64,000 nt of DNA from Aliivibrio fischeri ATCC 7744 = JCM 18803 = DSM 507 (GCF_023983475.1 NZ_CP092713.1:930001-994000), one strand, 5' to 3'; counted from the first letter of the stretch, positions 19,833 to 29,936 are shown. Notes: generated from the sequence alone by a model not told the origin. Numbers and translations: made by a program.

Positions 19833-20790
19833 GGCGTTTTCTTACTCCAACAATAATGAAAAGAACAAACAAATAGCCCATTAGTGGGTAACGGAACCAC
19901 TCTTCATGGGGACGCCAAGTTTGTGTTGCTTGAGTCACAGGCTCTAATGCATCAATGGTTTGATAAATTTCTGCAAGTTCATCGGCGTTACGAGCTCGGA
20001 AATATTGTCCGCCAGTCATTGTTGCAATCTTGGTTAAGGTATCTTCATCCAGATCACGAGCGGTATTTACCGTTTGTTTTCCAAAGAATCCACGTACTTG
20101 CATTTCACCAGCGCCAATACCAACGGTGTAAATCTTGGCATGATTATCTTTTGCCAGTTGTGCCGCTTCTAATGGTTCTAGTACACCGGCCGTATTAGCA
20201 CCATCACTTAATAAAATAATGGTTCTTTGCGGTGCATTACTTTCAATAAAGGTTTTGGTTGCCAGCCCTAAGCCTTCACCAATTGCGGTACGTTGGCCTA
20301 CAAGATTTAGCACGGTACGATCTAATTGTTCACGTACCGTGTTTCTATCAAAGGTGAGGGGTGTTTGAAGATAAGCGTGATCACCAAACAGCACCAAGCC
20401 AAGGCGATCGCCCTTACGTTGGTCAATAAAATCGGACACCACTTGCTTAACCGCGGTTAAGCGGTCAACAAAATCACCATTACTGGTTTTCATGTCTTCT
20501 TCAGCCATGGAACCAGATAAATCCACCACCAGCATCATGTCTCTGTGCTCTGGTTGAATATCCACAGGTTCACCATACCAGACAGGACGTGCAAGTGCCG
20601 CTACCAATAAAAGCCAAGCCAATGATAATAAGCCGATATTAATGCGTTTATTCGGTTGTTTGTATTCACCTTGGTCTGGTAAACGAGGCAAATGAATCGC
20701 TTCGCCAGCTTCTTTTTCTGGCATTAAGAAATAGATCACCAATGGGATTGGCAAGAAAAACCATGCCCACCACCACATAAATTCAATCAT
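19825..20790 (-). CDS. batA: VWA-domain membrane protein (BatA type)
   Basis: Starting at ATG 20790 (MIEFMWWWAWFFLPIP), about 321 residues. Two N-terminal transmembrane segments precede a von Willebrand A domain with an intact metal-ion site, DLSGSMAEED, and later LLSDGANTAG. A C-terminal membrane helix (YPLMGYLFVLFIIVGV) follows. The longer upstream start is rejected because the ATG overlaps the previous stop as ATGATTGA, a typical coupling signal. It probably works with the MoxR ATPase of the same operon. Confidence 0.87.
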   Translation of the reverse strand: MIEFMWWWAWFFLPIPLVIYFLMPEKEAGEAIHLPRLPDQGEYKQPNKRINIGLLSLAWLLLVAALARPVWYGEPVDIQPEHRDMMLVVDLSGSMAEEDMKTSNGDFVDRLTAVKQVVSDFIDQRKGDRLGLVLFGDHAYLQTPLTFDRNTVREQLDRTVLNLVGQRTAIGEGLGLATKTFIESNAPQRTIILLSDGANTAGVLEPLEAAQLAKDNHAKIYTVGIGAGEMQVRGFFGKQTVNTARDLDEDTLTKIATMTGGQYFRARNADELAEIYQTIDALEPVTQATQTWRPHEEWFRYPLMGYLFVLFIIVGVRKRHG

Positions 20791-21316
20791 GTTTTGCTCC
20801 TTGCTCTGCTTTTTGTTGTTTTGCAGGCAATGCATGAATCAACCAGTAACGCACATCATCATAAAAGCGTTTTTGATTGGTTTCAGATAAAGGCACTTTG
20901 CCGTATAAGGCTTTCTCGAGCATTTCTGAGCGAGTAGCAAAGTGAACATTGGCTTGTTTTTTAGTCGGAAGCTTTTGTTCAATAAAATTCCACCAAGCGA
21001 GTCCATGCAGTGCTGCAATTTGCTGACGAGAGAAATGGCTCAATGCCGCTTGTTTTAATAGCTTTGCTACATCACGAGTCTGTTCTGGCTTTAATTTCGC
21101 TAATTCCGATAAAGCGACACGTTGAAGGCGTCGTTTTTTTCTATAAGCCATAAAAGCCCAAACAAGAAGAGCAATACAAGCAATAATAAGAAAAATGAAT
21201 CCGTAACCTTGCCATGACAGCGAGAAGCTTGGTGCTTCTGGTAAGTGTAAATCCGCTAAAGGCAATGGGGCGGACGGTGATTCAGCATTTGGTGCTGCTG
21301 TTGAAGATAAAGACAT
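20783..21316 (-). CDS. DUF4381 membrane protein
   Basis: The 177-residue protein has a proline-rich N-terminus, one transmembrane helix (YGFIFLIIACIALLVWAFMAY) and a cytoplasmic helical domain with LHGLAWWNFIEQKL, the usual pattern of DUF4381 proteins found in moxR-bat clusters. It sits between the DUF58 and batA genes; its ATG shares a base with the preceding stop. Function unknown beyond membership of the complex. Confidence 0.82.
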   Translation of the reverse strand: MSLSSTAAPNAESPSAPLPLADLHLPEAPSFSLSWQGYGFIFLIIACIALLVWAFMAYRKKRRLQRVALSELAKLKPEQTRDVAKLLKQAALSHFSRQQIAALHGLAWWNFIEQKLPTKKQANVHFATRSEMLEKALYGKVPLSETNQKRFYDDVRYWLIHALPAKQQKAEQGAKHD

Positions 21317-22275
21317 TAGTTACTTCCTTTATCCTGTGCAGTGGTTAATTGATTTAATAAAGGAAAACCTGACGATAGGGTATGTAAATGAATGCCCAAT
21401 TGCATTGCCATGTTTTGTACATACGCTTTATGTAGGTTCGCCTGTTGTTGTAAGGCATTTTTAGTGGAAAGAGAGGAGAAGTCTAACCATGCCGAACGTT
21501 TGTTATCAGACACATGCTCTACGCCATTAAAACGGGTCACCCCTTGCTCTAATGGATCGTTTATCATCACAAACTGAATGCGATTGTGTTTGCTTAATTG
21601 ACTGAATATCGCTTTACAATCGTCCGTAAGTGCGTAGAAATCACTGATGATGACGATTTCACTGCCTTTTGGACACAAACGTTGTAACTGCTGTAACCCT
21701 TTAACAAAAGAATCCGTTTGTTGCGTTGTCGTTTGCTCTGTATTTGATGACGTGGTGTTATGACGCTCAATGACCTTTTGAAGAAATTGTAAGACCATTT
21801 TCTGACGAGAAGAGGGCTTACAATCGAGTGTCGATTTACCATCAAAGATGATCCCACCAACGCGATCTTTTTCAGCTAAGGTTATCCAACTGAGCAAACT
21901 GGCAAAATGCGCCGCTTGAACGGATTTGAATAGAAGCTGTGAACCAAAACGCATGGTGTCACTGACATCCACAAAAAGCATGGTTGGTTGTTCTCGCTCT
22001 TCACTGTAGAGCTTGGTATGTGGTTTTCCTGTACGTGCAGTGACACGCCAATCAATAGAGCGAATGTCATCCCCCGGTTGATACTGGCGTACTTCAGAAA
22101 AATCCATGCCACGGCCTTTTTGACGGCTTTGATGACTGCCATTCATTTTTGACCATACAGATTGTGCTGGCGGTAACCACTGTAATGAGTGGTTCTTGTA
22201 GTGAACCAACTCATTAAGTGACAAGGTAACGCCATTGCTGTGTGGTGGCAGTGTTAGTGTATTTGTTTTCTTCAC
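21316..22275 (-). CDS. DUF58 protein (MoxR-associated)
   Basis: The 319-residue soluble protein carries the DUF58 hallmark GMDFSEVRQYQPGDDIRSID followed by WRVTARTGKPHTKLYSEERE, then a VWA-like fold with FVDVSDTMRFG. Such proteins are encoded next to MoxR ATPases and are proposed partners of them. It is the second gene of the operon, 48 bp after moxR. Confidence 0.88.
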   Translation of the reverse strand: MKKTNTLTLPPHSNGVTLSLNELVHYKNHSLQWLPPAQSVWSKMNGSHQSRQKGRGMDFSEVRQYQPGDDIRSIDWRVTARTGKPHTKLYSEEREQPTMLFVDVSDTMRFGSQLLFKSVQAAHFASLLSWITLAEKDRVGGIIFDGKSTLDCKPSSRQKMVLQFLQKVIERHNTTSSNTEQTTTQQTDSFVKGLQQLQRLCPKGSEIVIISDFYALTDDCKAIFSQLSKHNRIQFVMINDPLEQGVTRFNGVEHVSDNKRSAWLDFSSLSTKNALQQQANLHKAYVQNMAMQLGIHLHTLSSGFPLLNQLTTAQDKGSN

Positions 22276-22323
22276 AATATCTGCTTATGTCGAATTAACG
22301 TTTAGCAATGTGTCTTGATTGAA

Positions 22324-23280
22324 TTAAGACGCCGCTACCATTTGTAATAAACGCTCAATGACTTTATTTGCCGTTGTGCCTTCTGCTTGCGCTTGGAAAC
22401 TTAATAGCAATCGGTGACGTAACACAGGATAAGCCATAGCTTGAACATCTTCAGGGCTTACGTAATCACGACCAGCTAACCATGCATGTGCACGAGCACA
22501 ACGATCTAACGCTAATGTCGCACGTGGGCTAACCCCCATTTCAAGTTGGTTTGCTAACTCTTGGCAGTATTGCGCAGGCTTACGTGTCGCCATTGTAATA
22601 CGAATAATGTACTGCTCAATTTCAGGTGCCATGTAAATGGATAACACTTCTTTACGAGCACTGAATATTTCACTTTGTGCTAATGGTTGCGGTCTTTGTG
22701 CTTGTTCACCTAAGGCTTCCCCACGATTTAAACGAAGAATGGCTAGTTCGTCTTGTGCGCCAGGGTAATCCACATCTAAATGCATTAAGAAACGATCAAG
22801 CTGCGCTTCTGGTAGTGGGTAAGTCCCTTCTTGTTCAATTGGGTTTTGCGTTGCCATGACTAGGAATAGCTCAGGCAGTTGATAGGTATTTCGACCCGCT
22901 GTAATTTGTTTTTCAGCCATGGCTTCTAGCATCGCTGCTTGGACTTTGGCTGGCGCACGGTTGATCTCATCAGCCAATACTAATGAGTTGAAAATTGGAC
23001 CCGGTTGGAATGTAAATTCTCCGGTCTCTTGACGGTAAATATCGGTACCGGTTAAGTCTGATGGCAATAAGTCAGGAGTGAATTGAATACGGTGGAAATC
23101 TCCCTCAATAGAGTCTGCCAAAATTTTAACTGCACGCGTTTTTGCAAGACCCGGAGGACCTTCAACTAAAATATGACCATCTGCAAGTAGGGCAATTAAT
23201 AACTGCTTTACTAAATCTGGTTGACCAATGACTTGAGATTCAAGGTAAGTTTGTAATTGTTGAATTTTTAACGCTGGCAT
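22324..23280 (-). CDS. moxR: MoxR-family AAA+ ATPase
   Basis: The 318-residue ATPase has Walker A GPPGLAKT, Walker B LVLADEINRAPAK and the sensor region MATQNPIEQEGTYPLPEAQLDRF, all characteristic of MoxR. These ATPases are thought to act as chaperones that mature or assemble the VWA proteins encoded with them. It heads the operon of six minus-strand genes down to batD. Confidence 0.94.
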   Translation of the reverse strand: MPALKIQQLQTYLESQVIGQPDLVKQLLIALLADGHILVEGPPGLAKTRAVKILADSIEGDFHRIQFTPDLLPSDLTGTDIYRQETGEFTFQPGPIFNSLVLADEINRAPAKVQAAMLEAMAEKQITAGRNTYQLPELFLVMATQNPIEQEGTYPLPEAQLDRFLMHLDVDYPGAQDELAILRLNRGEALGEQAQRPQPLAQSEIFSARKEVLSIYMAPEIEQYIIRITMATRKPAQYCQELANQLEMGVSPRATLALDRCARAHAWLAGRDYVSPEDVQAMAYPVLRHRLLLSFQAQAEGTTANKVIERLLQMVAAS

Positions 23281-23472
23281 AGTTCACCCAATGTCTGGAT
23301 TGTTTAGTAATTATTGTCTGTGACTCAATAAAGTCACATTAGTTCCTAATAAGATTGGGTTTAGTTCGAAATTATTCAACTATTTAATTAATGAATGTTT
23401 TTCTAATTATTTATTAAAGTTATGGAATGAGCGGTCGTTATATGAAGGGTCTATTTTAGCTGTGGAAAAATT

Positions 23473-25386
23473 ATGATTAATCTAACAATAAAACAGAAAC
23501 TCGTCGCCGGTATCGTTATCGCTATCATTGCTTCAACTTCTCTTGTGGGTATTGTTGCCCAAAAAAAAGCGTACGAAACTTTAGATGAAAGGCTAACCAC
23601 GCTCGAACTTCCGACTATTCTTGATCGAATTGGTGGAGAAGTAGATAAAGAGGTGGCAGTACTTTCTGCTGCTGCTGAGCAAATGTCTAATAACCCTTTC
23701 ATTATCGATGCTATTTCTGATCCTTACATCTCTCCTGAAGACCAAGATGTTCTTATTGGTCAATTAAATAAACTAAAACAACAACATAATCTAAATGATG
23801 CATCTGTTGCTAACCGTCAAACAGCAAACTATTGGAATCAGGATGGTTTTTTACGTCAACTAAACAAACAACAAGACGGTTGGTTTTTTGGGTTCACACA
23901 GAGTGGCCCTGAGCGTATGTTGAATGTATTTACCGAACAAAACGGTGAAGTAAAACTGTTTGTTAATTTCCAACAGCTAAATGGCGTTTCAATGGCTGGT
24001 TTATCTAAATCATTAGATGATATGGTGGCTTTGTTAAATGGATTTAGAATTGAACAAACGGGTTTTGTTTATTTAATGGATGGTGATGGTAATATCAAAA
24101 TCCATAAAAACAAAGCGATTATGGGCAAGCAAACCATTACAGATGTGGTTGGTTCTGCTGAAGCATCGGTATTACTAACAAAGAAAAACTTCAATTTGAG
24201 CCGCATGGAAAAAGGTGGCCAAGAGATCTTTATTGCTTCGCATTACATTCCTTCAATGGAGTGGTTTATTGTTGCTGAAGTACCGGTTTCTGAAGTGTTT
24301 GAAAGTTTGCATGCCTCTACCCAAGACATCATTATGTGGATTGTGGTGATTATTGCGGTATTTGTCTCTTTAGCGATTTGGGGCGCAGGCTCAATCACTA
24401 ATAAACTGAACGAACTTGCACATCGCTTTAAAGAACTAGGTGATGGGGAAGGTGACTTAACGCATCGTATCGAAGTGAAAGGTAATGATGAAATAACCGA
24501 ACTTTCAAAAGGCTTTAATAGTTTTGTCGAGAAAATTCACAATACGGTTTCTGAAGTGGTTGAAACTGGCCATGTATTACACACTACGGCTGAAAATGTA
24601 GCGTTAAAAGCAACATCAACGCGTGATAACAGTGAAATGCAGCGTGACCAAACGCTTCAAGTCGTAACGGCTATTAACCAAATGGGTAGTACGATTAACG
24701 AAATTGCATCCAATGCGGCGAATGCAGCACAATCAGCAAGTAAAGCTGAAGCAAGTACTCAAGATGGTCGTCAAACTGTGATTGATTCTCGTGATGCAAT
24801 TACCCAACTTGAAGGTGATTTAGTTCAAGTCAGCCATGTGGTGGAGCAATTAGCGGGTACAACACAAGACATTGGCTCTATCCTTGACGTTATTCGTGGT
24901 ATTTCAGAGCAAACCAATTTACTTGCGTTAAATGCAGCCATTGAAGCCGCTCGTGCTGGTGATCATGGTCGTGGTTTTGCTGTGGTTGCAGATGAAGTTC
25001 GTCAATTAGCAAGTTGCACATCAGAATCGACGGATGAAATCCAGAAGATGATTGATCAACTGCAAAATGAAGCGAAAAATGCGGTAGATGCGATGGAAGC
25101 AAGTCACAGTGTAACGGCTCGTGGTGTTGAATCTGCAGACAGTGCAACACAAGTGTTAGCGGGTATTGCAAAAAGTATCACGGATATTTCTGATATGAAT
25201 ACGCAAGTGGCAACGGCAACAGAAGAGCAATCTACTGTGGTTTATACGATTAACCAAAACATCGAAGAGATTAATGGTATTAATGAGTTAACCACCGCCA
25301 CAGCACAAGAACTTGCGGATTCAAGTCAGCAATTGAACGCACTTTCACAACGATTAGATCAATTAGTTGGTGCTTTTAAAGTCTAA
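23473..25386 (+). CDS. Methyl-accepting chemotaxis protein
   Basis: The 637-residue chemoreceptor has an N-terminal membrane segment ([21 protein letters not shown]), a periplasmic double-Cache-like sensor to about residue 275, a second membrane segment ([21 protein letters not shown]), a HAMP linker, and the signalling hairpin tip [18 protein letters not shown] with [15 protein letters not shown]. It would report an unknown small-molecule signal to CheA/CheW. The gene stands alone; no flagellar-type promoter was recognised. Confidence 0.93.
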   Translation: MINLTIKQKLVAGIVIAIIASTSLVGIVAQKKAYETLDERLTTLELPTILDRIGGEVDKEVAVLSAAAEQMSNNPFIIDAISDPYISPEDQDVLIGQLNKLKQQHNLNDASVANRQTANYWNQDGFLRQLNKQQDGWFFGFTQSGPERMLNVFTEQNGEVKLFVNFQQLNGVSMAGLSKSLDDMVALLNGFRIEQTGFVYLMDGDGNIKIHKNKAIMGKQTITDVVGSAEASVLLTKKNFNLSRMEKGGQEIFIASHYIPSMEWFIVAEVPVSEVFESLHASTQDIIMWIVVIIAVFVSLAIWGAGSITNKLNELAHRFKELGDGEGDLTHRIEVKGNDEITELSKGFNSFVEKIHNTVSEVVETGHVLHTTAENVALKATSTRDNSEMQRDQTLQVVTAINQMGSTINEIASNAANAAQSASKAEASTQDGRQTVIDSRDAITQLEGDLVQVSHVVEQLAGTTQDIGSILDVIRGISEQTNLLALNAAIEAARAGDHGRGFAVVADEVRQLASCTSESTDEIQKMIDQLQNEAKNAVDAMEASHSVTARGVESADSATQVLAGIAKSITDISDMNTQVATATEEQSTVVYTINQNIEEINGINELTTATAQELADSSQQLNALSQRLDQLVGAFKV

Positions 25387-25465
25387 CAGACGGCTTTAGG
25401 TTTACCTTTTGAGGGGTTCTCTTGTAGAATCCCTCTAATTGTTTTTATGAATTGAGAAAATAATC

Positions 25466-25666
25466 ATGAGTGATTTTGAAAAAGAACTTCAAGAAATGGT
25501 TCAACAAGAAGCTGATAAACCAGAAGAAGCGTTGCCATCAATTGAAGAGCAAAAAGCGATTGTTGCTGAGCTAAAACGTCTTGAAGAAGCGGGTGAGTTA
25601 ACACCAGAAGTGCTTGAAGCACACTTTGGTAAATTCAGTGCTGACGATAGCGCACCAATCCATTAA
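25466..25666 (+). CDS. Small acidic protein of unknown function
   Basis: This 66-residue, strongly acidic, helical protein (MSDFEKELQEMVQQEAD... ending FSADDSAPIH) has no cysteines or membrane segment. It lies 80 bp after the chemoreceptor gene and is closed by an intrinsic terminator. It looks like a conserved vibrio small protein but I do not know its role. Confidence 0.7.
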   Translation: MSDFEKELQEMVQQEADKPEEALPSIEEQKAIVAELKRLEEAGELTPEVLEAHFGKFSADDSAPIH

Positions 25667-25684
25667 TTTGAGATTGAACCCATA

Positions 25685-25717
25685 AAAAATGCCAGCGTAT
25701 TAATGCTGGCATTTTTG
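25685..25717. terminator. Bidirectional intrinsic terminator
   Basis: AAAATGCCAGC and GCTGGCATTTT pair around GTATTAAT with flanking A and T runs, between convergent genes. Confidence 0.87.
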
Positions 25718-25768
25718 TATCTAAGACATTGGTACTTAAAACATGGGTATCTTAGAGTTTGGTATGGA

Positions 25769-26473
25769 TTAAATTAGCGTGGAAAGCATTCCGATAACAC
25801 CACCGAAAATTCCCCCCCAAACAACAAGCCATCCAAGGTGATTTTTGATCATATCCTGAACCATTTCTTTCACCATTTTAGGAGTAAGTTCATTTAGGCG
25901 TTGGTCAATAATATCCTCAATCGTCGATTGAATGTCTTCCATCATTTCTGGGGCTTCAAGCTCTTCTTTTAGTGCTTGTTTAAATTGCTCTTGCTGACTG
26001 ATCTCAGTAATTGATGCTTTCATTTTTTCAATAAACGGTTCACGCATTGGGTCAATGGCTTCTTGACCACCAAACATTGCAAGCATGCCACCAAATTGAG
26101 AGTTCATGATCACCTCAACCAAAGAATCAAAGGCTGGTGAAAGGTCAATCTTATCAATCACAGGCTCTAGGTTAATGTTCGTAGCAGAGCTCATTTCATT
26201 TGATAAAAACTTATCTACGTTCGCTTTGGTGAAGAACTGATCCATCATTAAACGCTTAATGCTGGCTTTAAACTCCTCAAAGCGTGCAGGAATAACTCCT
26301 GAACCATAAAGACCTGGAACCTTTTCAAACAACATGTGAATAGCAAGCCAGTTTGTTAATGCCCCAGAGAAAGCAAATAGGCCAATATAATAGAGTGTAT
26401 TTTGTTGCGTGTAATAACCAACACCTAACAAGATTAACGAAATCAAGTTAGTAATCATGCTTTTATTTAACAT
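25769..26473 (-). CDS. DUF445 family membrane protein
   Basis: The 234-residue protein has N-terminal membrane segments containing ALTNWLAIHMLFEKVPG, the DUF445 signature, then a long helical region (residues 65-205) and a C-terminal membrane helix (LGWLVVWGGIFGGVIGMLSTLI). Function is unknown. It is convergent with the small acidic protein gene. Confidence 0.85.
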   Translation of the reverse strand: MLNKSMITNLISLILLGVGYYTQQNTLYYIGLFAFSGALTNWLAIHMLFEKVPGLYGSGVIPARFEEFKASIKRLMMDQFFTKANVDKFLSNEMSSATNINLEPVIDKIDLSPAFDSLVEVIMNSQFGGMLAMFGGQEAIDPMREPFIEKMKASITEISQQEQFKQALKEELEAPEMMEDIQSTIEDIIDQRLNELTPKMVKEMVQDMIKNHLGWLVVWGGIFGGVIGMLSTLI

Positions 26474-26617
26474 AGTTATCCTACATGAGTTAAACCAAAT
26501 ATTTTTGTGAAGTTTATCAGTTAGTAAAAGCGTTCAACAAGCGAAAATATGTTTTTCAACGTACAGGTTGAGTGTAAACTGTCGATATATATATTAACGA
26601 TTACATTGGGAGTGAAA

Positions 26618-27043
26618 ATGAGTATTTGGAAACGTGAGATGGATTTAACTGTCTTAAACACGACGTCTCGTAATACCTTGATGGAAGCGTTAAGCATTGA
26701 ATATTGTGCATATGATGATAATTCGATTACTGCATCTATGCCTGTGACTTCGACGGTTCACCAACCATTAGGCATGCTGCATGGCGGGGCATCAGTTGCA
26801 TTAGCTGAGTCTGTTGCTTCTATCGCGGCAAACTGGTGTGTTGATGAATCAAAATATTGTGTTGGTTTAGAGATAAATGCCAACCATATTAGAGCTGTAC
26901 GTGAAGGAACTGTTTTCGCCACGGCCAAGCCTTTACATTTAGGTGCAACTACCCACGTTTGGGTGATTGATATTAAAGATCAACGAGACCGCTTAGTCTG
27001 CACAAGCCGCTTTACTGTGGCTGTGATGAAAAAGAAAAAGTAG
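26618..27043 (+). CDS. menI: Hotdog-fold thioesterase (YdiI/MenI type)
   Basis: The 141-residue protein MSIWKREMDLTVLNTTSRNT aligns well with E. coli YdiI (MenI), which hydrolyses 1,4-dihydroxy-2-naphthoyl-CoA in menaquinone synthesis. The hotdog core HQPLGMLHGGASVALAES carries the catalytic glutamate in ALAE. ATG 26618 is chosen over 26549 because GGGAGTG precedes it and the length then matches. The MenI role is inferred; related acyl-CoA thioesterases differ in substrate. The HDOD gene follows 22 bp later, probably co-transcribed. Confidence 0.8.
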   Translation: MSIWKREMDLTVLNTTSRNTLMEALSIEYCAYDDNSITASMPVTSTVHQPLGMLHGGASVALAESVASIAANWCVDESKYCVGLEINANHIRAVREGTVFATAKPLHLGATTHVWVIDIKDQRDRLVCTSRFTVAVMKKKK

Positions 27044-27065
27044 CGACTTGTTGTGGAGAAAGAAT

Positions 27066-27890
27066 ATGGAACAAAATGAAATTTTAAGTCATGCTCACGA
27101 GTTACCAAAAATTCCGAAAGTGATCCGTGAAATGATGGAATTGGTAAATGATCCTGACGTTGAGTTGCAAGATTTATCAAAAACAATTTCACTTGAGCAA
27201 GTGGTGAGTGGTCGTGTATTACGTTTGGCTAACTCTGCGCATTTCTCGCGTGGCAAGAGCGTATCATCAGTTAATCAAGCGGTTGTACGCTTAGGCCTTG
27301 AACCGCTTAAGACTCTGATTATTGCTTCTTCGCTTGTCAGTGCTTTTCCTTATGTTGAAGTGATTGATCTTGAAAGCTTTTGGCAAGAAACTTTTGAAGT
27401 TGCCGTATTAAGTAAAGCCATTGGTGAAAGTTGTGCAGTTAATCCTAATGACGCTTTTACTGCGGGTATGCTGCATAACATCGGTGATTTGATGATTTAT
27501 ACTGTTATGGCAGATAAAGTTCCTGAGATCTTTGAGAAAATGGAAGCGGGTAGCTCGAAAGTTAGTGCACAACGTTCAACTATCAATACGGATAGTGCTG
27601 TTTTAGGAGCTAAACTGGCTGAGAGTTGGAGTTTCTCTAAAGAGTTGGTTTTTGCTATTTCAGAACAATACGAGCCAAAAGTTGATAACATTTATTCTCC
27701 ACTGGCAGCAACGGTTCGTTTAGCGAATGCGATTAATCGTGAGTGGGATAAACTTGAAACTCGTGATGCTAAAAAAGTATGGCTTTCTGAGCAGATCGAA
27801 GTGGATATTTTATTTGTGAATGAGAATGTGATTGAGCACATTGATGAAGTAAGAGGTTCGGGTGTCGAAATGGCTCGATTAGTTGTGTAA
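27066..27890 (+). CDS. HDOD-domain signalling protein
   Basis: The 274-residue protein beginning MEQNEILSHAHELPKIPKV consists of one HDOD domain (a non-catalytic HD-related domain) with the typical LEQVVSGRVLRLANSAHF and AFTAGMLHNIGDLMIY segments. HDOD proteins act in bacterial signalling without a known enzymatic reaction. GGAG precedes ATG 27066. It follows the thioesterase gene and is followed by a short membrane-protein gene three bases after its stop codon. Confidence 0.88.
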   Translation: MEQNEILSHAHELPKIPKVIREMMELVNDPDVELQDLSKTISLEQVVSGRVLRLANSAHFSRGKSVSSVNQAVVRLGLEPLKTLIIASSLVSAFPYVEVIDLESFWQETFEVAVLSKAIGESCAVNPNDAFTAGMLHNIGDLMIYTVMADKVPEIFEKMEAGSSKVSAQRSTINTDSAVLGAKLAESWSFSKELVFAISEQYEPKVDNIYSPLAATVRLANAINREWDKLETRDAKKVWLSEQIEVDILFVNENVIEHIDEVRGSGVEMARLVV

Positions 27891-27892
27891 TC

Positions 27893-28066
27893 ATGCAAAA
27901 AGAGTGGATGCTATCGGCCTTAATTGGCGCTTTTTGTGCGATTGTTTCTTATTTAACTCCGGGCTTTATTGTTAGTAAGTTTTTTGTTGTTGTTGCTGTT
28001 TTCTTTTTGGCGAAAGCGATTAGAGCTATTTTCTATTCACTAAAACATCGCCAATATGAAATGTAA
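27893..28066 (+). CDS. Short membrane protein
   Basis: A 57-residue frame, MQKEWMLSALIGAFC... ending HRQYEM, starts three bases after the HDOD stop. It has two hydrophobic segments (about residues 6-22 and 28-44) ending in a basic tail. Tight spacing and composition suggest a real third gene of this operon, translated by coupling. It ends seven bases before the convergent integrase gene. Family unknown. Confidence 0.6.
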   Translation: MQKEWMLSALIGAFCAIVSYLTPGFIVSKFFVVVAVFFLAKAIRAIFYSLKHRQYEM

Positions 28067-28072
28067 CTATTT

Positions 28073-29101
28073 TTAATCAAAGTCTAATGGGCTTTTCGTT
28101 CCTGAGAAGTGTAAGCCTATTACGTGAGTATAAATTTGGGTCGTTTTGATATCAGAATGACCCAATAATTCTTGTATTGTCCTTAGATCTCCACCCCGTT
28201 CTAAAATTCGTGTCGCAAAGCTATGCCTAAATGTGTGGCTGCTGGCTTTCTTATCTATCTCAAGTTTTTTTATTGCATTGGTTACTTGCTTTTGAACGCT
28301 TCTATCTAACATGTGGTGCCGACGACGCTGGCCTGAACGTGGATCTTTGCTGATCTGTTTTGATGGAAATACATATTGCCAACCATAACTTTTTGCTCTG
28401 TGAGGGTATTTTTTTGCAATGGCATTAGGTAGATAAACTTCATCATCACCATTTATCGCATCCATTTTATGTTGCTGTTTTACAAAGGCGAGTTGCGTTT
28501 TAAGCTCTGGAATGATGCTATCGGGTAGTACAGTCGTCCTGTCTTTATTACCTTTCCCGTTTCTTATGGTGATGGTTTTATGGATAAGATCGATGTCATC
28601 GACTCTTAGCCTTAATGCTTCGTTTATTCGTAAACCGCTTCCATACATAAGCTGTGCTATCAGCTTAGTGGGGTGGTTAAGTTCATTTATAACGGATATT
28701 GCTTCACTATGAGAAAATACTGTTGGCAATTTAGTCGCTTTTTTAGAACGCTTAAATTCAAGGTTATCGACTGATTGTTGTAGATATTCACGACATAAAA
28801 ATATGAGTGCGTTTAAAGCGGTTTTTTGTGTATTTGGCGATACGTTTTGTTTAACGACCAAATGTTCAAGGTAGTCTGGTATGTCAAAAGCGTTAATTTC
28901 GTCTTTTGATGTGTAGTTGTTATGACGAATGAAGCAACTTATCCAATATATGTATTGTTTCTCTGTGTTATAAGCTAGTGCTCGTGTTCGAATGAAGATT
29001 CGAAGTTGATCGGTGAAGCGTTGCGAATCAGGTTTTAGATCTAATGGGATATCCATTTTGCTTTGTATGTGGTGGTTAATGGTGTATTGAGTGTAAGTCA
29101 C
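28073..29101 (-). CDS. intIA: Integron integrase (tyrosine recombinase)
   Basis: The 342-residue enzyme recombines attI and attC sites to capture and shuffle cassettes. The catalytic residues are present: R158 in [12 protein letters not shown], a lysine in GKGNKDR (about 183-186), H289 and R292 in [11 protein letters not shown]315 in [11 protein letters not shown] and the nucleophile Y324. The extra domain that marks IntI proteins is clear in [15 protein letters not shown] through [16 protein letters not shown]. The first start is GTG 29101; ATG 29056 ([11 protein letters not shown]) is an alternative. The gene points away from the cassette array, the usual integron layout, and looks intact and active. 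Confidence 0.96.
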   Translation of the reverse strand: MTYTQYTINHHIQSKMDIPLDLKPDSQRFTDQLRIFIRTRALAYNTEKQYIYWISCFIRHNNYTSKDEINAFDIPDYLEHLVVKQNVSPNTQKTALNALIFLCREYLQQSVDNLEFKRSKKATKLPTVFSHSEAISVINELNHPTKLIAQLMYGSGLRINEALRLRVDDIDLIHKTITIRNGKGNKDRTTVLPDSIIPELKTQLAFVKQQHKMDAINGDDEVYLPNAIAKKYPHRAKSYGWQYVFPSKQISKDPRSGQRRRHHMLDRSVQKQVTNAIKKLEIDKKASSHTFRHSFATRILERGGDLRTIQELLGHSDIKTTQIYTHVIGLHFSGTKSPLDFD

Positions 29102-29121
29102 CTATTCAGAGTTTCAATTTG

Positions 29122-29214
29122 GGTTCGTATATTTGGAGGTTTGATTAAATTTTGATGGAATTGTCTATTTAATCAGTTACATGGATGTGAGGTTAAAAGT
29201 GAGATATACGAACC
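29122..29214. repeat. Inverted repeat in the intIA promoter / attI region
   Basis: GGTTCGTATAT (29122-29132) is mirrored exactly by ATATACGAACC (29204-29214), 71 bp apart. It could be a regulator or integrase accessory site. No LexA box was found in this region. Confidence 0.55.
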
Positions 29215-29289
29215 AATTACGTATAATTATTTTGAAATTTCAGTGGTTTTAGGTGCTAGGTTATTGGTTTTGAAATAGAATGTTGAGTT

Positions 29290-29352
29290 TATACGTACAG
29301 AAATATATTCAGTAGAGATTACGAATGTGGTGGGTATAATTAAATGTTATGT
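29290..29352 (+). other. attIA: attI recombination site (approximate extent)
   Basis: The crossover core GTTATGT is at 29346-29352. Support comes from cassette 1: GTTATGTGTT here is complementary to AACACATAAC at the left end of its attC (29931-29940), as for every other cassette. The left edge is set by typical attI length only. TATAAT motifs at 29335-29340 and 29375-29380 could be -10 boxes of a cassette promoter (Pc), but neither has a good -35. Confidence 0.7.
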
Positions 29353-29411
29353 GTTTTTTTGAGTTATCATCCTGTATAATTCAATCTATTAAATTTATAT
29401 GAGGTATTATT

Positions 29412-29924
29412 ATGTTTGGCGGTTTTTTTCTTTGGTTCTTATTTGCAGTTTTAGTGGGTTATTTTGCTTCAAACTATAATCGAAGTGGTTTTTTATGGTT
29501 TCTATTAGCCTGTATTTTATCACCTCTAATTTCGGGTATTATATTACTTGTTTTAGGGAAAAATGATGAAAATGAAATTTTGGATAACATTGAAAGGCTG
29601 AAGCGTGCACAACAAGATTATATTGAAATTTATTGTTCAAACGAATCAACAGTTACTGGAAATCCGATTCTGAAAAAGATGTTTAATGAACTATCGAGTA
29701 AAAAAATGACAAGTTCAACAAAAACGACCGTTGATGAAATAGAAAAGTATACAAATATGTTGTTGATGGAAATAGCTCGAGTAGAGACTGCTAAATCTCA
29801 AGAAACGAGTAATGATGCTAACGTATATGACGATATAGAAAAATTGAAAAAGTTATTGGATATAAATGCGATTACGGAAAGTGAATATAATAATCAGAAA
29901 GAAAAACTATTGTCTAAAATTTAA
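29412..29924 (+). CDS. Cassette 1: membrane protein with SHOCT-like C-terminus
   Basis: The 170-residue protein has two N-terminal membrane segments (FFLWFLFAVLVGYFAS and GFLWFLLACILSPLISGIILLVL) and a helical cytoplasmic part. It ends DDIEKLKKLLDINAITESEY and NNQKEKLLSKI, the pattern of the short SHOCT oligomerisation domain. GAGGT precedes the ATG. As the first cassette it is the gene most likely transcribed from an attI-proximal promoter. Role unknown. Confidence 0.75.
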   Translation: MFGGFFLWFLFAVLVGYFASNYNRSGFLWFLLACILSPLISGIILLVLGKNDENEILDNIERLKRAQQDYIEIYCSNESTVTGNPILKKMFNELSSKKMTSSTKTTVDEIEKYTNMLLMEIARVETAKSQETSNDANVYDDIEKLKKLLDINAITESEYNNQKEKLLSKI

Positions 29925-29936
29925 CCTGTTAACACA

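Noticed and set aside
29285-29320. Possible LexA box near ACAGAAATATATTCAGT upstream of intIA
   Set aside because: It lacks the CTGT half-site and the N8 spacing to ACAG, so it does not fit the SOS consensus.
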